Of a stretch of DNA of 34,160 nt, positions 10,183 through 19,123 are shown in pieces. The notes below the pieces were generated by a model that worked only from the letters and a program-made list of their open reading frames with translations, was not told the DNA's origin and did not search any database. Both the position numbers and the translations under genes were made by a program. The stretch comes from Acidobacteriota bacterium (GTDB lineage: Bacteria; Acidobacteriota; UBA6911; JACQSX01). The DNA lies in NCBI GenBank assembly GCA_016211105.1, contig JACQSX010000038.1, positions 76,876 to 111,035 of the forward strand, given 5' to 3'. The first letter of the stretch is position 1; each line of letters opens with the position of its first letter.

Positions 10183-11343
10183 ATGGCGCAGACATGGATG
10201 AAAGCGGCCTTGATTGCCGCTGGCGTTAGTCTTGCAATCGGAGGCGCGCTCGAGGCGGCCAACACCATCAAAATCGGCGTGAACCAGCCTCTGACGGGAG
10301 CCGTCGCCGCCTCGGGCAACTTCGTCGCGAACGGGGCGAAGATTGCGGCCGATGAGATCAACGCCAAGGGCGGCATTGGTGGCACTCGGATCGAGCTCGT
10401 CATTGAGGACAACAAGAGCAATCCGACCGAAGCCGTTGCCGTCGCGGAAAAGCTCATCGTGCGCGACAAGGTGCCGGTGATGATGGGCGCCTGGAGCTCG
10501 ACCTACACGCTCGCCGTAATGCCGAAACTCATGGAGTACAAGATTCCCATGCTGGTCGAGACATCCTCGTCGGATAAGATCACAACCTCCGGTAACCCTT
10601 ACGTGTTCCGTATATCTCCGACGTCCGGGATGGAGGCGGCTGCCTTTGCCGACAAGGTTGGACGGCTCAAAATCCGCAAAGCCGACTTCCTGGTGGTCAA
10701 CAATGATTGGGGCAAGGGAGCGGCCGACGTATTCCAAAAGATGCTCAAAGACAAGGGTGTCGTGATCGGCGTGGTCGAAACGATGGACGCGGCGGCGCAG
10801 GATCTCAACGCGCAGCTTTCCAAGATCAAGGGCTCGGACGCTGATACCCTGTTCATCACAACGGCGGTCGAGCAACTGACCCTTGCGCTGAAGCAAATTT
10901 ACGCTCTTAGGCTGAAGCGCCAGATTATCACAACCGGCGGCTCCCAGAATCCGGATCAGCTCATCGAGCAGGCGGGGGCCGCGGCGAACGGCACTCTGCA
11001 CCTTACAACGTTCGCCCCGTGGTTTCCAGGGGTGTCCCCGAATCCGGAGGCAACCAAGGCCTTCATCGCCGAGTGGGTGAAGCGGGGAAACAAGTTTGCC
11101 GGGTTGACGGAAGGTTTCCGCGGCTACGACGGTATCCGCACGATCGCAGCGGCGATCGCTAAAGCCGGCAAGGCCGAGCCGGAGGCCATCCGCACGGCCC
11201 TCTGGAACACGCAGTTGACGGGTCTCAACGGCAAAATCGCTTTCACGAAGGCGGGCCCTAAAGGCAAGGAGAGCGGGCAGAGCATTCCCGACGTTTATCT
11301 GATCAAAATCGATAACGGGAAAGTTGCTCTCCACTTGCGCTGA
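10183..11343 (+). CDS. livK: ABC transporter substrate-binding protein, branched-chain amino acid type
   Basis: A 386-residue periplasmic binding protein (Peripla_BP_6, LivJ/K type). The ATG follows GGGAGGAG. The signal peptide (about residues 1-25, MKAALIAAGVSLAIGG) has no lipobox cysteine. Mature-protein hallmarks are IKIGVNQPLTGAVAASG near the start, NGAKIAADEINAKGGIGG, and a hinge region around VPVMMGAWSS. As first gene of a five-gene importer it sets the specificity. The family binds leucine-type amino acids but also amides, urea and aromatic or short carboxylates, so the ligand is open. About 125 bases without a gene separate it from the permease gene. Confidence 0.92.
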   Translation: MAQTWMKAALIAAGVSLAIGGALEAANTIKIGVNQPLTGAVAASGNFVANGAKIAADEINAKGGIGGTRIELVIEDNKSNPTEAVAVAEKLIVRDKVPVMMGAWSSTYTLAVMPKLMEYKIPMLVETSSSDKITTSGNPYVFRISPTSGMEAAAFADKVGRLKIRKADFLVVNNDWGKGAADVFQKMLKDKGVVIGVVETMDAAAQDLNAQLSKIKGSDADTLFITTAVEQLTLALKQIYALRLKRQIITTGGSQNPDQLIEQAGAAANGTLHLTTFAPWFPGVSPNPEATKAFIAEWVKRGNKFAGLTEGFRGYDGIRTIAAAIAKAGKAEPEAIRTALWNTQLTGLNGKIAFTKAGPKGKESGQSIPDVYLIKIDNGKVALHLR

Positions 11344-11468
11344 CGCGGGACAAGAAGGATTCCGCGGAGCGCCTGCCGCGCAATCTCCTTCCGACCGCTC
11401 CACCCCGAACGCCCCGGGTTCCGTGCCCCATCCACGGACCCCTCTCATCGCTATAAGCGAGCATTGAC

Positions 11469-12341
11469 GTGGACCAGTTGTCTCAGCACATCGTAAACGC
11501 GCTGATGCTTGGGGGGACTTACGCCCTCCTCGGGATTGGTTTGACCTTAATCTTCGGCATCATGCGAGTGGTGAATTTCACCCACGGCGAGCTTTATTCC
11601 TTCGGCGGCTACATGATTTTCCTCTTTACCTCGGTGCTCGGGTTGAATTTCTACGCCGCGCTGATCGTCGCCCTTGTCCTGGGCATTCTGCTCGGCGCCG
11701 TCATTGAACTGGTACTGTTGCGGCGGCTGCGCGGCGCCGACATCGACACCACCATGCTAGTGATGATCGGCTGCTGGATGGTCCTGCAAAACACCGAGCA
11801 GATGATCTGGGGAGGCGTCGCCAAGGCAGTTGTGTCGCCTCTCCCTGAGGAGCCCTTGGTCCTTGGGTCCGTTTCAGTGGCGTGGCTGCGTGTCTTTGTC
11901 TTCGTCGTGGCGGCGCTGCTCATCCTAGCAACCTACGCGCTTATCCATTGGACGAAACTGGGGAAGGCAATGCGCGCAACGTTCCAAGATCGCGACACGG
12001 CTTCTCTAATGGGGGTCAACATCAACGCGATCAACACGGCGACCTTTGCACTCGGTTCCGGTCTTGCGTCGGCCGCAGGCGCTCTTCTCGGCCCCGTGTA
12101 TCTGGTGACACCGACGATGGGCAATCTCGCCGCCCTCAAGGCTTTCGCCATTGTCATCCTGGGGGGGCTTGGAAACATCCAGGGGGCCACCGTCGGTGGT
12201 TTCATCCTCGCCTTCGCCGAGGAGATGGGCGCCGGTTACATCTCGTCGGGCTATCGGGACGCGATGGGTTTCCTCATGATCATCGTGGTGCTCTTGTTCA
12301 AGCCGACCGGGCTGTTTGCGCGCGCGGAGAGAATCGGATGA
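11469..12341 (+). CDS. livH: ABC transporter permease, LivH family
   Basis: A 290-residue inner-membrane permease with about eight hydrophobic segments. It begins at a GTG with only a weak ribosome site. The family signature near the N-terminus is present (GGTYALLGIGLTLIFGIMRV then NFTHGELYSFGGY). The late segment AIVILGGLGNIQGATVGGF is the conserved loop that contacts the ATPases. The stop overlaps the livM start (ATGA at 12338-12341), so translation is likely coupled. Confidence 0.93.
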   Translation: MDQLSQHIVNALMLGGTYALLGIGLTLIFGIMRVVNFTHGELYSFGGYMIFLFTSVLGLNFYAALIVALVLGILLGAVIELVLLRRLRGADIDTTMLVMIGCWMVLQNTEQMIWGGVAKAVVSPLPEEPLVLGSVSVAWLRVFVFVVAALLILATYALIHWTKLGKAMRATFQDRDTASLMGVNINAINTATFALGSGLASAAGALLGPVYLVTPTMGNLAALKAFAIVILGGLGNIQGATVGGFILAFAEEMGAGYISSGYRDAMGFLMIIVVLLFKPTGLFARAERIG

Positions 12342-13372
12342 GGCGCACTTTACCGTATCTCTGGGTCGGGTTTCTGCTGTCGGTTCCGCTGTGGCTTCAC
12401 GACCAGTACTTTCTGCACATTCTCATCACAACGGGGATTTTCACCATCACCGCGATGAGCCTGAACCTCCTCCTGGGTTTTACCGGACAACTGAGCCTCG
12501 GGCACGTCGCCTTCTTCGGCGTCGGCGCCTATACAAGCGCGCTTGCGTCGCTTGGCTTCGACGTGCACATCTTCGGCGGCTTCCGGATCGTGCATCAGCC
12601 TTGGCCTGCGGTGACTGGCTTCGCCGTCGGCATCCTCGTCGCGGGCTTGTGCGGATACGCGATCGGCAAGCTCTCGTTCAAAGTGCGCGAGGCCTACTTC
12701 GTGATCGTCACCATCAGCTTTGCCGAAGTGGTTCGGCTGGTGGCGCTGAACTGGGTCGAACTGACACAAGGCCCGCTCGCGCTCAACAACATCCCTCCAT
12801 TCACGATCGGTTTTCCGGGGCTCTGGGAACAGACGCTGTGGGGCAAGGTGCCCAACTATTACGCTGTGCTCGCTGTTGGCGCCGTGGCTCATATCCTCAT
12901 CCGGCGTCTGGTGCTCTCGCGGATCGGGCGCGCGATGGTCGCGCTGAAAGAGAATGAGCCGCTCGCTACCTCCCTCGGGATCGACGTCACCCGCTTCCTG
13001 GTGCTCGCCGCCGTAGTCTCGGCGGGGATCGCTGGCGCGGCCGGAGGGCTGTATGCCCACTACATCAGGATCATCGACCCTGACATCTTTCTGTTTATTT
13101 ACACCGTGACGATGGTCATCATGGTCGTGACCGGGGGGAAGGGAACGCTGGCCGGACCCCTCGTCGGCGGAATCATCTTTGGCATCCTACCGGTCATGCT
13201 GCGCCCCATGGCTACCCCCGAGGCCCAGTGGATCATTTACGGCGTGTTCATGATCCTAATCGTGTTCTTTCTGCCCCGCGGCATCGTTCCGGCAGTCCAA
13301 GACTGGTGGCAGAGCAAGATGGGCGTCACGCAAGCGCCTGTCGATGGCGCCAGGACGGGTGGACGCTTATGA
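12338..13372 (+). CDS. livM: ABC transporter permease, LivM family
   Basis: A 344-residue inner-membrane permease. The frame is open far upstream (to 11882), but the ATG at 12338, with GGAGAG ahead and overlapping the livH stop, gives the normal family N-terminus. Hallmarks are the segment NLLLGFTGQLSLGHVAFFGV, FGVGAYTSAL-type glycine-rich helices, and the conserved GGKGTLAGPLVGG loop near residue 260. It pairs with LivH to form the membrane pore. Its stop overlaps the livG start (ATGA at 13369-13372). Confidence 0.93.
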   Translation: MRRTLPYLWVGFLLSVPLWLHDQYFLHILITTGIFTITAMSLNLLLGFTGQLSLGHVAFFGVGAYTSALASLGFDVHIFGGFRIVHQPWPAVTGFAVGILVAGLCGYAIGKLSFKVREAYFVIVTISFAEVVRLVALNWVELTQGPLALNNIPPFTIGFPGLWEQTLWGKVPNYYAVLAVGAVAHILIRRLVLSRIGRAMVALKENEPLATSLGIDVTRFLVLAAVVSAGIAGAAGGLYAHYIRIIDPDIFLFIYTVTMVIMVVTGGKGTLAGPLVGGIIFGILPVMLRPMATPEAQWIIYGVFMILIVFFLPRGIVPAVQDWWQSKMGVTQAPVDGARTGGRL

Positions 13373-14163
13373 CCCGACACGATGGTTCATCCCGCGCGGT
13401 CTTGTCCATCGAGCAGGTAAGCGTCCATTTCGGCGGTCTCGTCGCCATCTCCGACATGACCTTTGCACTCAACCAAGGAGAGTTGCTGAGTCTCATTGGA
13501 CCGAACGGAGCCGGTAAGACCACGGCCCTCAACGTGGTCACTGGCTTCCTGCGGCCGACAAAGGGCGAGGTCCGCTATCGAGGCGCCGCGCTGAACCGCC
13601 TGAAACCGCACGAGGTTGCGAACCTGGGGCTCGTGCGTACCTTTCAGAAAACCAGCGTCTTCGGCATGAACACGGTGTTCGACAACGTGCTCATCGGCCT
13701 GCATCGGCACGGGAGTTCGTCGCTCTGGGAGACGGTGCTCGCTCTACCGCATGTCCGGCGGGAGGAGAAGCGACTTCGCGAGCGAGCGTGGGAAATCCTT
13801 GACTTCGTCGGCATCGATAAGCACGCGGCGCAACTTGGTGGCGCGTTGCCCTATGGTGAGCAGCGGCTCCTCGAGGTCGCAGTCGCGCTTGCGGCGCAAC
13901 CTACGCTGCTGCTTCTCGACGAGCCCGTGTCAGGCATGAATGCCTCCGAAACGGCAAGCTTCATGAAACTTCTCGGCAAGATCCGACAGCGGGGACTGAC
14001 CGTGTTGCTGGTCGAGCATAACATGCACATGGTCATGAGCATGTCGGACCGGATCGTCGCTCTCAACTACGGAAAAATCATCGCGGAAGGTCCGCCTGCG
14101 GCGATCCAGCAAGACCCGGAAGTCATCCGCGCCTATCTCGGACAGGAGGTGAAGCGTGCTTGA
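13369..14163 (+). CDS. livG: ABC transporter ATP-binding protein, LivG family
   Basis: A 264-residue ATPase. An in-frame start at 13228 lies inside livM and is rejected in favour of the ATG at 13369. Walker A is GPNGAGKTT (about residues 44-52). The signature is LPYGEQRLLEVAVAL (about 160-174), with Pro-Tyr where most ABC proteins have Ser-Gly, a LivG-type variation. Walker B is LLLLDEP (about 181-187), and the switch His sits in LVEHNMHMV. The C-terminal EVIRAYLG tail is typical. It overlaps livF by 8 bases. Confidence 0.94.
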   Translation: MTRHDGSSRAVLSIEQVSVHFGGLVAISDMTFALNQGELLSLIGPNGAGKTTALNVVTGFLRPTKGEVRYRGAALNRLKPHEVANLGLVRTFQKTSVFGMNTVFDNVLIGLHRHGSSSLWETVLALPHVRREEKRLRERAWEILDFVGIDKHAAQLGGALPYGEQRLLEVAVALAAQPTLLLLDEPVSGMNASETASFMKLLGKIRQRGLTVLLVEHNMHMVMSMSDRIVALNYGKIIAEGPPAAIQQDPEVIRAYLGQEVKRA

Positions 14164-14860
14164 GATCGAGAAGCTCGTTTGCCGATACGGCAAGGTTGAG
14201 GCGCTCAAAAGCGTTTCCCTAGTCGTGAGGAAAGGCGAGCTTGTCACTCTGATTGGCGCCAACGGCGCCGGCAAGACGACCACGCTTCGGGCGATCTCGG
14301 GCCTTCTTCCCCCGGCCGGCGGTCGCACGCTTTTCCAGGGAGAAGACATCACACGCGCCTCTCCAAAGCATATCTTGTCCCGTGGCATCGCGCACTGTCC
14401 GGAGGGCCGCCACGTGTTCCCTCATATGACGGTGCAGGAGAATCTTGAAATGGGGTGCTATCTCCGGTCGGATGCCACTGGAATTGCGGCTGATATGGAG
14501 CGCGTCTTCGAGAGCTTCCCGAGGCTCGCCGAACGCCGCCGGCAGATAGCGGGAACGCTGTCGGGCGGCGAGCAACAGATGCTTGCGATCGGCCGAGCCT
14601 TGATGTCCCGGCCGAAGCTCGTTCTCTTCGATGAGCCGTCCCTGGGCCTCGCGCCCAACATTGTGGAACGAACCTTCCAGATCATCAAAGGCATTCGTGA
14701 CCAAGGGACAACAGTGCTGATGGTCGAGCAGAACGCGTATGCCGCGCTCGACATGTGCGACCGCGCCTATCTCCTGGAATCAGGGACGCTGACCCTCGAG
14801 GGCACGGGCCGCGAGCTCATCAAGAATCCGCACATCCAAGAAGCTTATCTCGGCGGCTGA
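14156..14860 (+). CDS. livF: ABC transporter ATP-binding protein, LivF family
   Basis: A 234-residue ATPase starting at a GTG within the end of livG, with AGGAGGTGA immediately upstream. Walker A is GANGAGKTT (about residues 34-42), the signature LSGGEQQMLAIGRAL (about 135-149), and Walker B LVLFDEPSLGLAP (about 154-166). The switch region is MVEQNA and the tail IQEAYLGG. It closes the liv operon. No clear rho-independent terminator follows. Confidence 0.94.
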   Translation: MLEIEKLVCRYGKVEALKSVSLVVRKGELVTLIGANGAGKTTTLRAISGLLPPAGGRTLFQGEDITRASPKHILSRGIAHCPEGRHVFPHMTVQENLEMGCYLRSDATGIAADMERVFESFPRLAERRRQIAGTLSGGEQQMLAIGRALMSRPKLVLFDEPSLGLAPNIVERTFQIIKGIRDQGTTVLMVEQNAYAALDMCDRAYLLESGTLTLEGTGRELIKNPHIQEAYLGG

Positions 14861-15113
14861 AGGGTTCCTTCTTCTCCCCGACGGGTCAGTCCAGAATTTT
14901 GTCTTGTCAGCTCCCTCCTTAAAAGCCATTCTCGGCCGGGTAGAAAAAAACAATTTCTTATTTTTTGACTTGATCCCGCGACATCGGTAACTCGATACTT
15001 GCAATTCAATATTCGACATTTTTCAACATCTGCTTCAGCTGGCACACAAGTGTGATACATTGGTCAAGAGAATTCGAGAGCGGTCTTTCATCGGCCGATT
15101 GAAAGGACAATAG
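14861..15113. other. Intergenic region between livF and the Mo-hydroxylase operon
   Basis: A 253-base AT-richer stretch with runs of A and T (about 14943-14966). It should hold the end of the liv transcript and the promoter for the hydroxylase operon. TTGACT near 14964 has only poor -10 candidates downstream, so I call no promoter. It also marks the likely right boundary of the possibly transferred block. Confidence 0.45.
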
Positions 15114-15584
15114 ATGCGGATTCGGATCGACTTAAACGGCAGAGAGGTCGAGGCGGATACAGTCCCCCACAGAAGTTTGGCCTCTTTCTTACGCAACGAA
15201 CTGGGGCTCACCGGCACCAAACTGAGTTGCGAGGTCGGCGAGTGCGGTTCTTGCACGGTACTTCTCGACGGACGTCCCGTCACCTCATGCCTGGTACCGG
15301 TGGCCCAAGCAGACGGCAGGTCGGTTCAGACGATCGAAGGGCTGGGAATTAACACGCAGATGCACCCATTGCAGGAAGCTTTCGTTGGTCAGAACGCGGT
15401 GCAATGCGGGTTCTGCATTCCCGGCATGATTATGGCGGCTAAGGCCCTTTTGGACCGAAAGCCTGATGCCAGTTCGGAAGACGTCCGGCTGATTCTCTCC
15501 GGCAACCTGTGCCGTTGTACCGGCTATCAGAAGATTGTCGAGGCGGTTGTAATAGCGGCCAGGGAGGTGCAGCGCAATGGCTGA
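15114..15584 (+). CDS. Molybdenum hydroxylase [2Fe-2S] subunit (CoxS/XdhC-type small subunit)
   Basis: A 156-residue iron-sulfur protein that carries electrons from the Mo site to FAD. The N-terminal plant-type ferredoxin fold has cluster cysteines C39, C44, C47 (CEVGECGSC) and C59 (VTSC). The C-terminal helical domain has the second cluster, C98 and C101 (CGFC) with C133 and C135 (CRCTGYQ). All eight ligands are present. The ATG follows AAAGGA. There is no Tat or Sec signal, so it is cytoplasmic. It overlaps the Mo subunit gene by 8 bases, and gene order is small-large-medium. Confidence 0.95.
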   Translation: MRIRIDLNGREVEADTVPHRSLASFLRNELGLTGTKLSCEVGECGSCTVLLDGRPVTSCLVPVAQADGRSVQTIEGLGINTQMHPLQEAFVGQNAVQCGFCIPGMIMAAKALLDRKPDASSEDVRLILSGNLCRCTGYQKIVEAVVIAAREVQRNG

Positions 15585-17910
15585 TGCAGTAGCAGTCACA
15601 TCGCAGATCCGGAAACGAAAAAGCGTGGGACAGCCCCTCCCCCAGATTGACTCGGCAGAGAAAGTGAAAGGGCTCACGCAGTATCTGCAGGATCTCTCAG
15701 TGCCGGGCATGCTCTATGGCGCCATCGTTCGCAGCGCCATACCCCACGGCCTGATACGAGAGATTGATACGTCGCGCGCTGAGCGACTTTCTGGCGTGCG
15801 CGCGGTTATTACCGCCCGCGATTGTCCCGGAGTGCTCTTCGGGCCGCAGGAGCCGCAAGATTGGGAGATCCTGTGCCGAAACAAGGTTCGATACATTGGA
15901 GACGAAGTGGCGGCCGTAGCCGCCATTTCTCCCGACGTTGCCAAGGAGGCGGCAGCCTTGGTTCGCGTCGAGTACCAGGAACTGCCCGCCGTCTACGATC
16001 CTTTCGAGGCTCTGAAACCTGGCGCCCCGGTTCTCTGGGAGCAGCATCCTGACAATGTCGCCTACCGCTTCCATATTGAGCGCGGTGATCTAGAAGCGGG
16101 GTTCGCCCGAGCCGACGATGTTTTCGAACACGACTTCTATACCGGTCGTTTTTACCACGGACAAATGGAACCGATGGGTTGCATCGTCCAATACCATGCT
16201 GATGGCGGCTACACGATTTGGACCCCGACCCATCTGCCATTCCGTTCCCGCATGACGTATTCCAAGGGCCTTGGCGTGTCCATGGATAAGATCCGCATCG
16301 TGGTTCCGCCCTTTGGCGGAAGCTTCGGAATGAAGTATGAATTGAACATCAATTGTATCGCCGCTTTGTTATCCAAAAAATCCAGACGGCCGGTGAAGAT
16401 ATTCTTTGAACGTGAAGAGGATATCGGCGCGGGTCATCCTCGCATGGGACTGCACTTTCATTATCGTCTCGGTGTCACTCGTGACGGCCGGTTTGTTGCC
16501 AAAGAGGCTCGGGTAGTGGGAACCGGCGGAGCACGAACCTTCTGGACTCCTCCCGTTCTGTCTACCGCCTGCTACCGAATCGACAGCCTCTATCACTTCC
16601 AGAATGTGCGCACTGAAGGATTTTTGGTGTACACAAACCAAAGTCCCGCCACTTGTTTTCGAGGCTTCGGCAACGCCGAAGCTCTAACAGCGCTGGAAAC
16701 GTTCATCGACGAAATAGGCGAAAGGACCGGCATCGATCCGGTGGAGCTTCGGCGGATGAATGGCGTCAAGGCGGGTGACGTAAGCCTGCATGGGTGGCGC
16801 ATCGCCTCCTGCGGCTTGAGAGAGTGCTTGGACCGGGCGGAGTCCGTCTCCGGGTTCCGCAACCGCAAACCGCCTCCCAAGATTCCGCCTCGGCGCGGCG
16901 TGGTGCGCGGCATAGGTCTGGCGGCAGGGCATCATATCTCCGGCAACCGAATTATCATCAACGAATACGACGGCGCATCGGCCCAGGTCCGGCTGGGTTT
17001 TGACGGCCAGGTAGCCGTCATCGTCGGGGAGCCCGACATCGGCCAGGGGATGAACACGGTGTTCGCGCAGATTGCCGCCGAGGTGCTCGACGTCGATCCC
17101 GCCAGCGTCCGCTCGCTCCCCATCGATACTCTGGTCAGTCCGCATGGAGTGGGAACTCTGGGCTCTCGCGGGACTACGGTGGCTGGGAGGGCCGTACAGT
17201 TAGCCGCTGAGGACGCCCGCACCAAGCTGGTCTCGCTGGCAGCGGAACTGTTGGGCGTTCCGCCCCAGGAGATCCGCTTGCAGAGCGGCAGCGCCGTGGT
17301 AGCAAGCGGCGGCGGTAGTCTCTCCATGGCGGAGTTGGGCCGTGAATATGCGACTCGATATGGCGGCGCTTTTCTCATCGGGCACGGGCACTTCACCCCA
17401 CCCACCGAGATCCCTGACGCCACCAAGTACGGGAATTTATCAACCTCGTACGTCTTCGGTACCCACGTGGCGGAAGTGGAGGTGGATACTGAGACGGGGG
17501 CCACTCGCGTGGTGCGCTACTGGGCGTTACATGACAGCGGTACCATTATTAATCCCTCCACAGCGACAGGACAGGTGCACGGCGGTGTGGCCCAAGGCAT
17601 CGCCTCGGCGCTCCTGGAAGAGGTGTTGGTCAAGGATGGAAGAGTCACCAATCCGAACTTTCTCGATTACCGGATCCCTGGCTTCCAGGATATTCCGGAG
17701 ATGTATGTGGAGTTTGTGGAAACCAAGGACCCTTACGGCCCGTTTGGCGCCAAGAGTATTGGTGAGTCCTCTCTGAATCCCACGGCCGCGGCGGTTTGCA
17801 ACGCCATTTACAACGCCGTCGGTGTTCGGGTGCACCAGACTCCCGTCACGCCGGAGCGGTTGTGGAAATTGCTCGAAACCGCTCGCACTGAGGCGCGGAA
17901 AAAGGAATGA
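15577..17910 (+). CDS. Molybdenum hydroxylase Mo-binding large subunit (xanthine dehydrogenase/aldehyde oxidase family)
   Basis: A 777-residue catalytic subunit, the usual length for the separate large chain. The ATG follows GGGAGG. Molybdopterin-contact motifs are PPFGGSFGMK (about residue 246), TCFRGFGNAEA (about 359) and IGQGMNTVFAQIAAEVLD (about 488). The catalytic Glu is expected at about E730 in AKSIGESSLNPTA. The loop at 359 is neither the AYxCSFR of form I CO dehydrogenase nor the AYRGAGR of form II, so this is not a CO dehydrogenase. The enzyme should hydroxylate an N-heterocycle or aldehyde using water; the substrate cannot be deduced. It overlaps both neighbours. The nearby YqeB gene makes selenium in the cofactor possible. 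Confidence 0.94.
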   Translation: MADAVAVTSQIRKRKSVGQPLPQIDSAEKVKGLTQYLQDLSVPGMLYGAIVRSAIPHGLIREIDTSRAERLSGVRAVITARDCPGVLFGPQEPQDWEILCRNKVRYIGDEVAAVAAISPDVAKEAAALVRVEYQELPAVYDPFEALKPGAPVLWEQHPDNVAYRFHIERGDLEAGFARADDVFEHDFYTGRFYHGQMEPMGCIVQYHADGGYTIWTPTHLPFRSRMTYSKGLGVSMDKIRIVVPPFGGSFGMKYELNINCIAALLSKKSRRPVKIFFEREEDIGAGHPRMGLHFHYRLGVTRDGRFVAKEARVVGTGGARTFWTPPVLSTACYRIDSLYHFQNVRTEGFLVYTNQSPATCFRGFGNAEALTALETFIDEIGERTGIDPVELRRMNGVKAGDVSLHGWRIASCGLRECLDRAESVSGFRNRKPPPKIPPRRGVVRGIGLAAGHHISGNRIIINEYDGASAQVRLGFDGQVAVIVGEPDIGQGMNTVFAQIAAEVLDVDPASVRSLPIDTLVSPHGVGTLGSRGTTVAGRAVQLAAEDARTKLVSLAAELLGVPPQEIRLQSGSAVVASGGGSLSMAELGREYATRYGGAFLIGHGHFTPPTEIPDATKYGNLSTSYVFGTHVAEVEVDTETGATRVVRYWALHDSGTIINPSTATGQVHGGVAQGIASALLEEVLVKDGRVTNPNFLDYRIPGFQDIPEMYVEFVETKDPYGPFGAKSIGESSLNPTAAAVCNAIYNAVGVRVHQTPVTPERLWKLLETARTEARKKE

Positions 17911-18770
17911 CCGAGCTAAATACCGTAGAATACATCGCAGTCAAGTCCGTGGCGGAAGCCGTGACAGCTTTACAATCCCACAAGGGCGCTCGTGTGATCA
18001 TGGGCGGGACGGACCTGATGGTGGGCATGCGGGATGGACGCATACGCCCATCCTGTTTGGTGGATGTGAGCCGGGTTCGGGAACTGATCGGTATTGCGAA
18101 CCACCATGGTTCCTTGCGAATCGGAGCCGCCACCAAGATTACCGACATCATCGAGCATCCCGTTGTCCGCCAAGCCTGTCCGGCTCTTGTAGACGCAGGT
18201 AAACTCCTGGGAGGATGGCAGATTCAAAACATGGCCACCTTGGCGGGAAACGTATGTAATGCCTCGCCCGCTGCGGAGACCGCTGGTCCTCTGTTAGTGT
18301 TGGACGCCGAGGTCGAAGCGTGCGGACCTTCCGGCCTGCGCAGTATCCCCGTGCATCAGTTTTGGCTGGGACCAGGCAAAACCGCACTTGAGCCAACCGA
18401 GATTCTTACCGCCATCATCATTCCGCCCGGGGTAGACGGGCGCCGCAGCGCTTATCAGCGCGTCCATATCCGCCATTCGGTGGACATCGCCTTAGTATGC
18501 AGCGCCGCACGCGTAGTGCTGGCCGATGGGAACGTACAGGAAGCGCGCATCGCACTTGGAGCAGTAGCGCCAACCCCCATCCGGGTGCGGGAAGCCGAGA
18601 GCTATCTGCAGGGTCGCGCCCTATCGGAGGAAGTTCTAGACAAGGTGGCAGAATTGGCGCAGGCCGCCACCCAACCCATTACCGATGTCCGGGCCTCTGC
18701 CGAATACCGCCGGGCAATGGCGGGCGTTCTCGTGCGGCGTGTGCTCCAATCAGCGGCCCGACGGGCGTAA
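17907..18770 (+). CDS. Molybdenum hydroxylase FAD-binding subunit (CoxM-type)
   Basis: A 287-residue medium subunit. The start overlaps the large-subunit stop (ATGA). FAD-binding motifs are IMGGTDLMVGM (about residues 31-41) and TLAGNVCNASPAAET (about 111-125), both canonical for the family. The C-terminal CO_deh_flav_C-like domain includes VAPTPIRVREAE and a TDVRASAEYRRAM segment. It passes electrons from the 2Fe-2S subunit to an acceptor such as NAD+. It completes the three-subunit enzyme. Confidence 0.94.
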   Translation: MTELNTVEYIAVKSVAEAVTALQSHKGARVIMGGTDLMVGMRDGRIRPSCLVDVSRVRELIGIANHHGSLRIGAATKITDIIEHPVVRQACPALVDAGKLLGGWQIQNMATLAGNVCNASPAAETAGPLLVLDAEVEACGPSGLRSIPVHQFWLGPGKTALEPTEILTAIIIPPGVDGRRSAYQRVHIRHSVDIALVCSAARVVLADGNVQEARIALGAVAPTPIRVREAESYLQGRALSEEVLDKVAELAQAATQPITDVRASAEYRRAMAGVLVRRVLQSAARRA

Positions 18771-18853
18771 GAACGCTCTCTTCGATGGGGGAGGGCCAAT
18801 CCCTTGCCGAACGGCCGCGTCATCCGGGCCTAGCGGCCTGTAACCGAAAATGG
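18771..18853. other. Gap after the Mo-hydroxylase operon
   Basis: A short GC-rich stretch before the palindromic element. No gene or clear terminator was seen. Confidence 0.4.
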
Positions 18854-19067
18854 GTAGCGCACTGAGAACGGCGCCCTTTGTAGAGGACGCGACATGGAGA
18901 TGGTCTCAAAACTCGTAGAGACGCGCCGGTGGCGCGTCTCATTGCCACATTTCAGTGCATTCGCCAAGGAGACGCCCCACCGGGACGTCTCCACCCATAG
19001 TGAATTGGCGAGTTTTGAAGCTATCTCCACCGGCGCGTCTCTACCCTGCTACCGATTTCGGCGCTAC
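18854..19067. repeat. 214-bp imperfect palindromic element (MITE/REP-like)
   Basis: Long terminal inverted arms run from GTAGCGC (18854-18860) to GCGCTAC (19061-19067). Within the arms, GGAGATGGTCTCAAAACTCG (18896-18915) pairs with the complement of 19009-19028. Inside are a perfect hairpin, GAGACGCGCC/GGCGCGTCTC (18918-18940), a second hairpin, GGAGACG/CGTCTCC (18968-18992), and a third half copy (19028-19044). The two strands encode similar short peptides, as expected for a near palindrome. There is no transposase, so it would be a non-autonomous mobile or REP-type repeat. The same core recurs at 33699-33727. Confidence 0.75.
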
Positions 19068-19087
19068 AGTCCAAATAGTGGGCTTGC

Positions 19088-19116
19088 TTACCCCGCTGCA
19101 TGCCGGCCGCTATAAT
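19088..19116 (+). promoter_or_regulatory. Predicted promoter giving a leaderless mocA transcript
   Basis: A perfect -10 TATAAT (19111-19116) has TTACCC (19088-19093, 3 of 6) 17 bases upstream. Transcription would begin at about 19122-19124, which is the ATG of the nucleotidyltransferase gene. There is no separate ribosome site. Confidence 0.5.
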
Positions 19117-19123
19117 GATAAGG

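Noticed and set aside
10033..11448. Long minus-strand open frame of 471 codons opposite livK
   Set aside because: It lies antisense to a clear periplasmic binding protein, has no recognisable motifs, and results from GC-rich codon bias.
11882..12337. Upstream extension of livM to 11882
   Set aside because: It overlaps livH in another frame; the family N-terminus and ATGA overlap fix the start at 12338.
13228..13368. Upstream extension of livG to 13228
   Set aside because: It lies inside livM; the ATG at 13369 gives the normal length and an ATGA overlap.
15577..17910. Mo hydroxylase as an aerobic CO dehydrogenase
   Set aside because: The loop TCFRGFGN lacks the AYxCSFR motif of form I and the AYRGAGR of form II.
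18894..19115. Small frames on both strands with similar peptides (MEMVSKL and MEIASKL)
   Set aside because: They come from the two arms of the palindromic element, not from a gene.
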